Source: Sphacelaria rigidula
Taxonomy: Eukaryota > Phaeophyceae > Sphacelariales
Reading direction: 5' to 3'
DNA: 20,398 nt
Assembly (NCBI GenBank): GCA_964200075.2
Contig: CAXNAA020000533.1
Location: forward strand, 1 to 20,398
Made by a program: the position numbers and the translations under genes. The notes under the pieces were generated by a model that saw only the letters and a list, made by a program, of their open reading frames with translations, was not told the origin of the DNA and searched no databases. Shown here one piece after another: positions 20,028 to 20,398 of the stretch; within the stretch, counting starts at the first letter, position 1; every line of letters begins with the position of its first letter.

Positions 20028-20056
20028 GATGAGTTCATGTGCCGTACCAATAACAG

Positions 20057-20129
20057 GCTTCTATAGCTCAGCTGGGAGAGCGTAGCACTGAAGTTGCTAA
20101 GGTCACTGGTTCGATCCCGGTTGGAAGCA
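20057..20129 (+). tRNA. tRNA-Phe (anticodon GAA), no intron
   Basis: The 73 nt fold into a full cloverleaf. Acceptor GCTTCTA pairs with TGGAAGC (one T-G pair), D stem GCTC/GAGC, anticodon stem TAGCA/TGCTA around loop CTGAAGT (anticodon GAA), 5-nt variable loop, T stem ACTGG/CCGGT around TTCGATC, and discriminator A. CCA is not encoded, as expected for a nuclear gene. The A-box text TAGCTCAGCTGG and B box GGTTCGATCC (20108-20117) are intact. The single copy looks functional; a tRNA-derived SINE head is a less likely alternative. Confidence 0.95.
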
Positions 20130-20134
20130 TTTTT
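20130..20134 (+). terminator. RNA polymerase III T5 terminator
   Basis: TTTTT follows the discriminator base directly, the usual Pol III stop signal. Confidence 0.8.
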
Positions 20135-20311
20135 GACCACGTTCTTACCCCAGTATATGCCATAGTAGTGTACGAGTATTTTTTTGCTATTACTGTATAT
20201 CATTATTATTACTAAATCTGTCACAATCGCTCGATCTCTCGATTACGTGGTCACAGAGTGCAAGGAGCATATCACAAACAATACCCATAACGAGTATGTA
20301 CGTCGTATTTC

Positions 20312-20398
20312 ATGGGTGCATACAGGTGCCCCGAGCAAAACTGGCTGAAGTGCCTGCGGGATGATTTCCAAGTCTTCGGAGCCACGAACGGTTCCACG
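20312..20398 (+). CDS. Possible 5' end of a coding region, truncated by the window edge
   Basis: An ATG opens a frame of 29 codons that reaches the window end without a stop. It includes CPEQNWLKCLRDDFQVFGAT, a text with the Trp, Cys and paired Asp pattern of real protein rather than random sequence. A possible acceptor, GCATACAG, also precedes it, so it might be an internal exon. I do not recognise the family; a retrotransposon protein is one guess. Too short to be sure. Confidence 0.28.
   Translation, partial: MGAYRCPEQNWLKCLRDDFQVFGATNGST

Larger units (their letters stand above)
18889..20056. other. ATG1 upstream region, probable promoter and 5' UTR
   Basis: This 1168-bp stretch separates the ATG1 start from the divergent tRNA gene. 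No coding sequence is convincing. A pyrimidine-rich plus-strand tract (about 19640-19715) repeats TTCCATCCCT twice, and the GTT/GTC repeat follows. No TATA box for ATG1 was identified near its start. Confidence 0.5.

Noticed and set aside
19566-20066. 166-codon plus-strand frame with a long Val run
   Set aside because: The run is only the GTT/GTC repeat translated, and the frame continues into the tRNA gene.
20009-20224. 71-codon minus-strand frame containing RDRTSDLSNFSATLSQLSYRS
   Set aside because: It is the antisense translation of the tRNA-Phe gene, a well-known false protein in annotations.

Overview
The window looks like nuclear DNA of a multicellular or algal eukaryote. It holds one long, intron-rich gene with GT-AG introns, a nuclear-type tRNA gene, many microsatellites and inverted repeats, and no bacterial-style operon. 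The combination of a 14 kb gene, a coding sequence rich in Gly, Ala, Ser and Gln, and a moderately GC-rich genome suggests a stramenopile, most likely a brown alga of the Ectocarpus kind. That placement is inference; no marker sequence was compared.

The dominant feature is a complete minus-strand gene for the autophagy-initiating Ser/Thr kinase ATG1 (ULK1/2 family), start codon at 18888 and stop at 4714-4716. I assembled it from 12 exons by reading splice sites and phases: 18888-18826, 14949-14878, 14500-14414, 14031-13911, 13059-12881, 12435-12322, 12092-9639, 9206-9165, 8896-8695, 8466-7262, 5990-5793 and 5025-4714. The exons total 5049 nt, an exact multiple of three, and give 1682 residues with all junction phases compatible. 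The N-terminal kinase domain (about residues 8-270) has every catalytic motif. A very long low-complexity linker follows, carrying a DDFVMV LC3/ATG8-interacting motif. The C-terminal region has helical blocks that look like the ATG13-binding tandem MIT (EAT) domain, spread apart by Gly/Ala/Ser-rich inserts.

Layout. 1-4713: no convincing gene; probably the ATG1 3' UTR plus intergenic DNA, with a palindrome cluster (440-620), a 19-C run and a GAC/GAG repeat. 4714-18888: ATG1. Its intron 1 (3876 bp) holds a 258-bp element with perfect 32-bp inverted ends, degenerate copies of the same sequence, a hairpin, an 80-bp tandem duplication and a CG/CA microsatellite. Its intron 10 (1271 bp) holds a 246-bp element with 37-bp inverted ends. 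18889-20056: ATG1 upstream region with a pyrimidine-rich tract and a GTT/GTC repeat. 20057-20129: plus-strand tRNA-Phe(GAA) with a TATA-like box and a T5 terminator. 20312-20398: a short reading frame that runs off the right edge and may start another gene or transposon.

ATG1 and the tRNA have no evident functional link. I found no CRISPR array and no new defence or metabolic system. The most notable features are the architecture of the ATG1 protein and the inverted-repeat elements in its introns.
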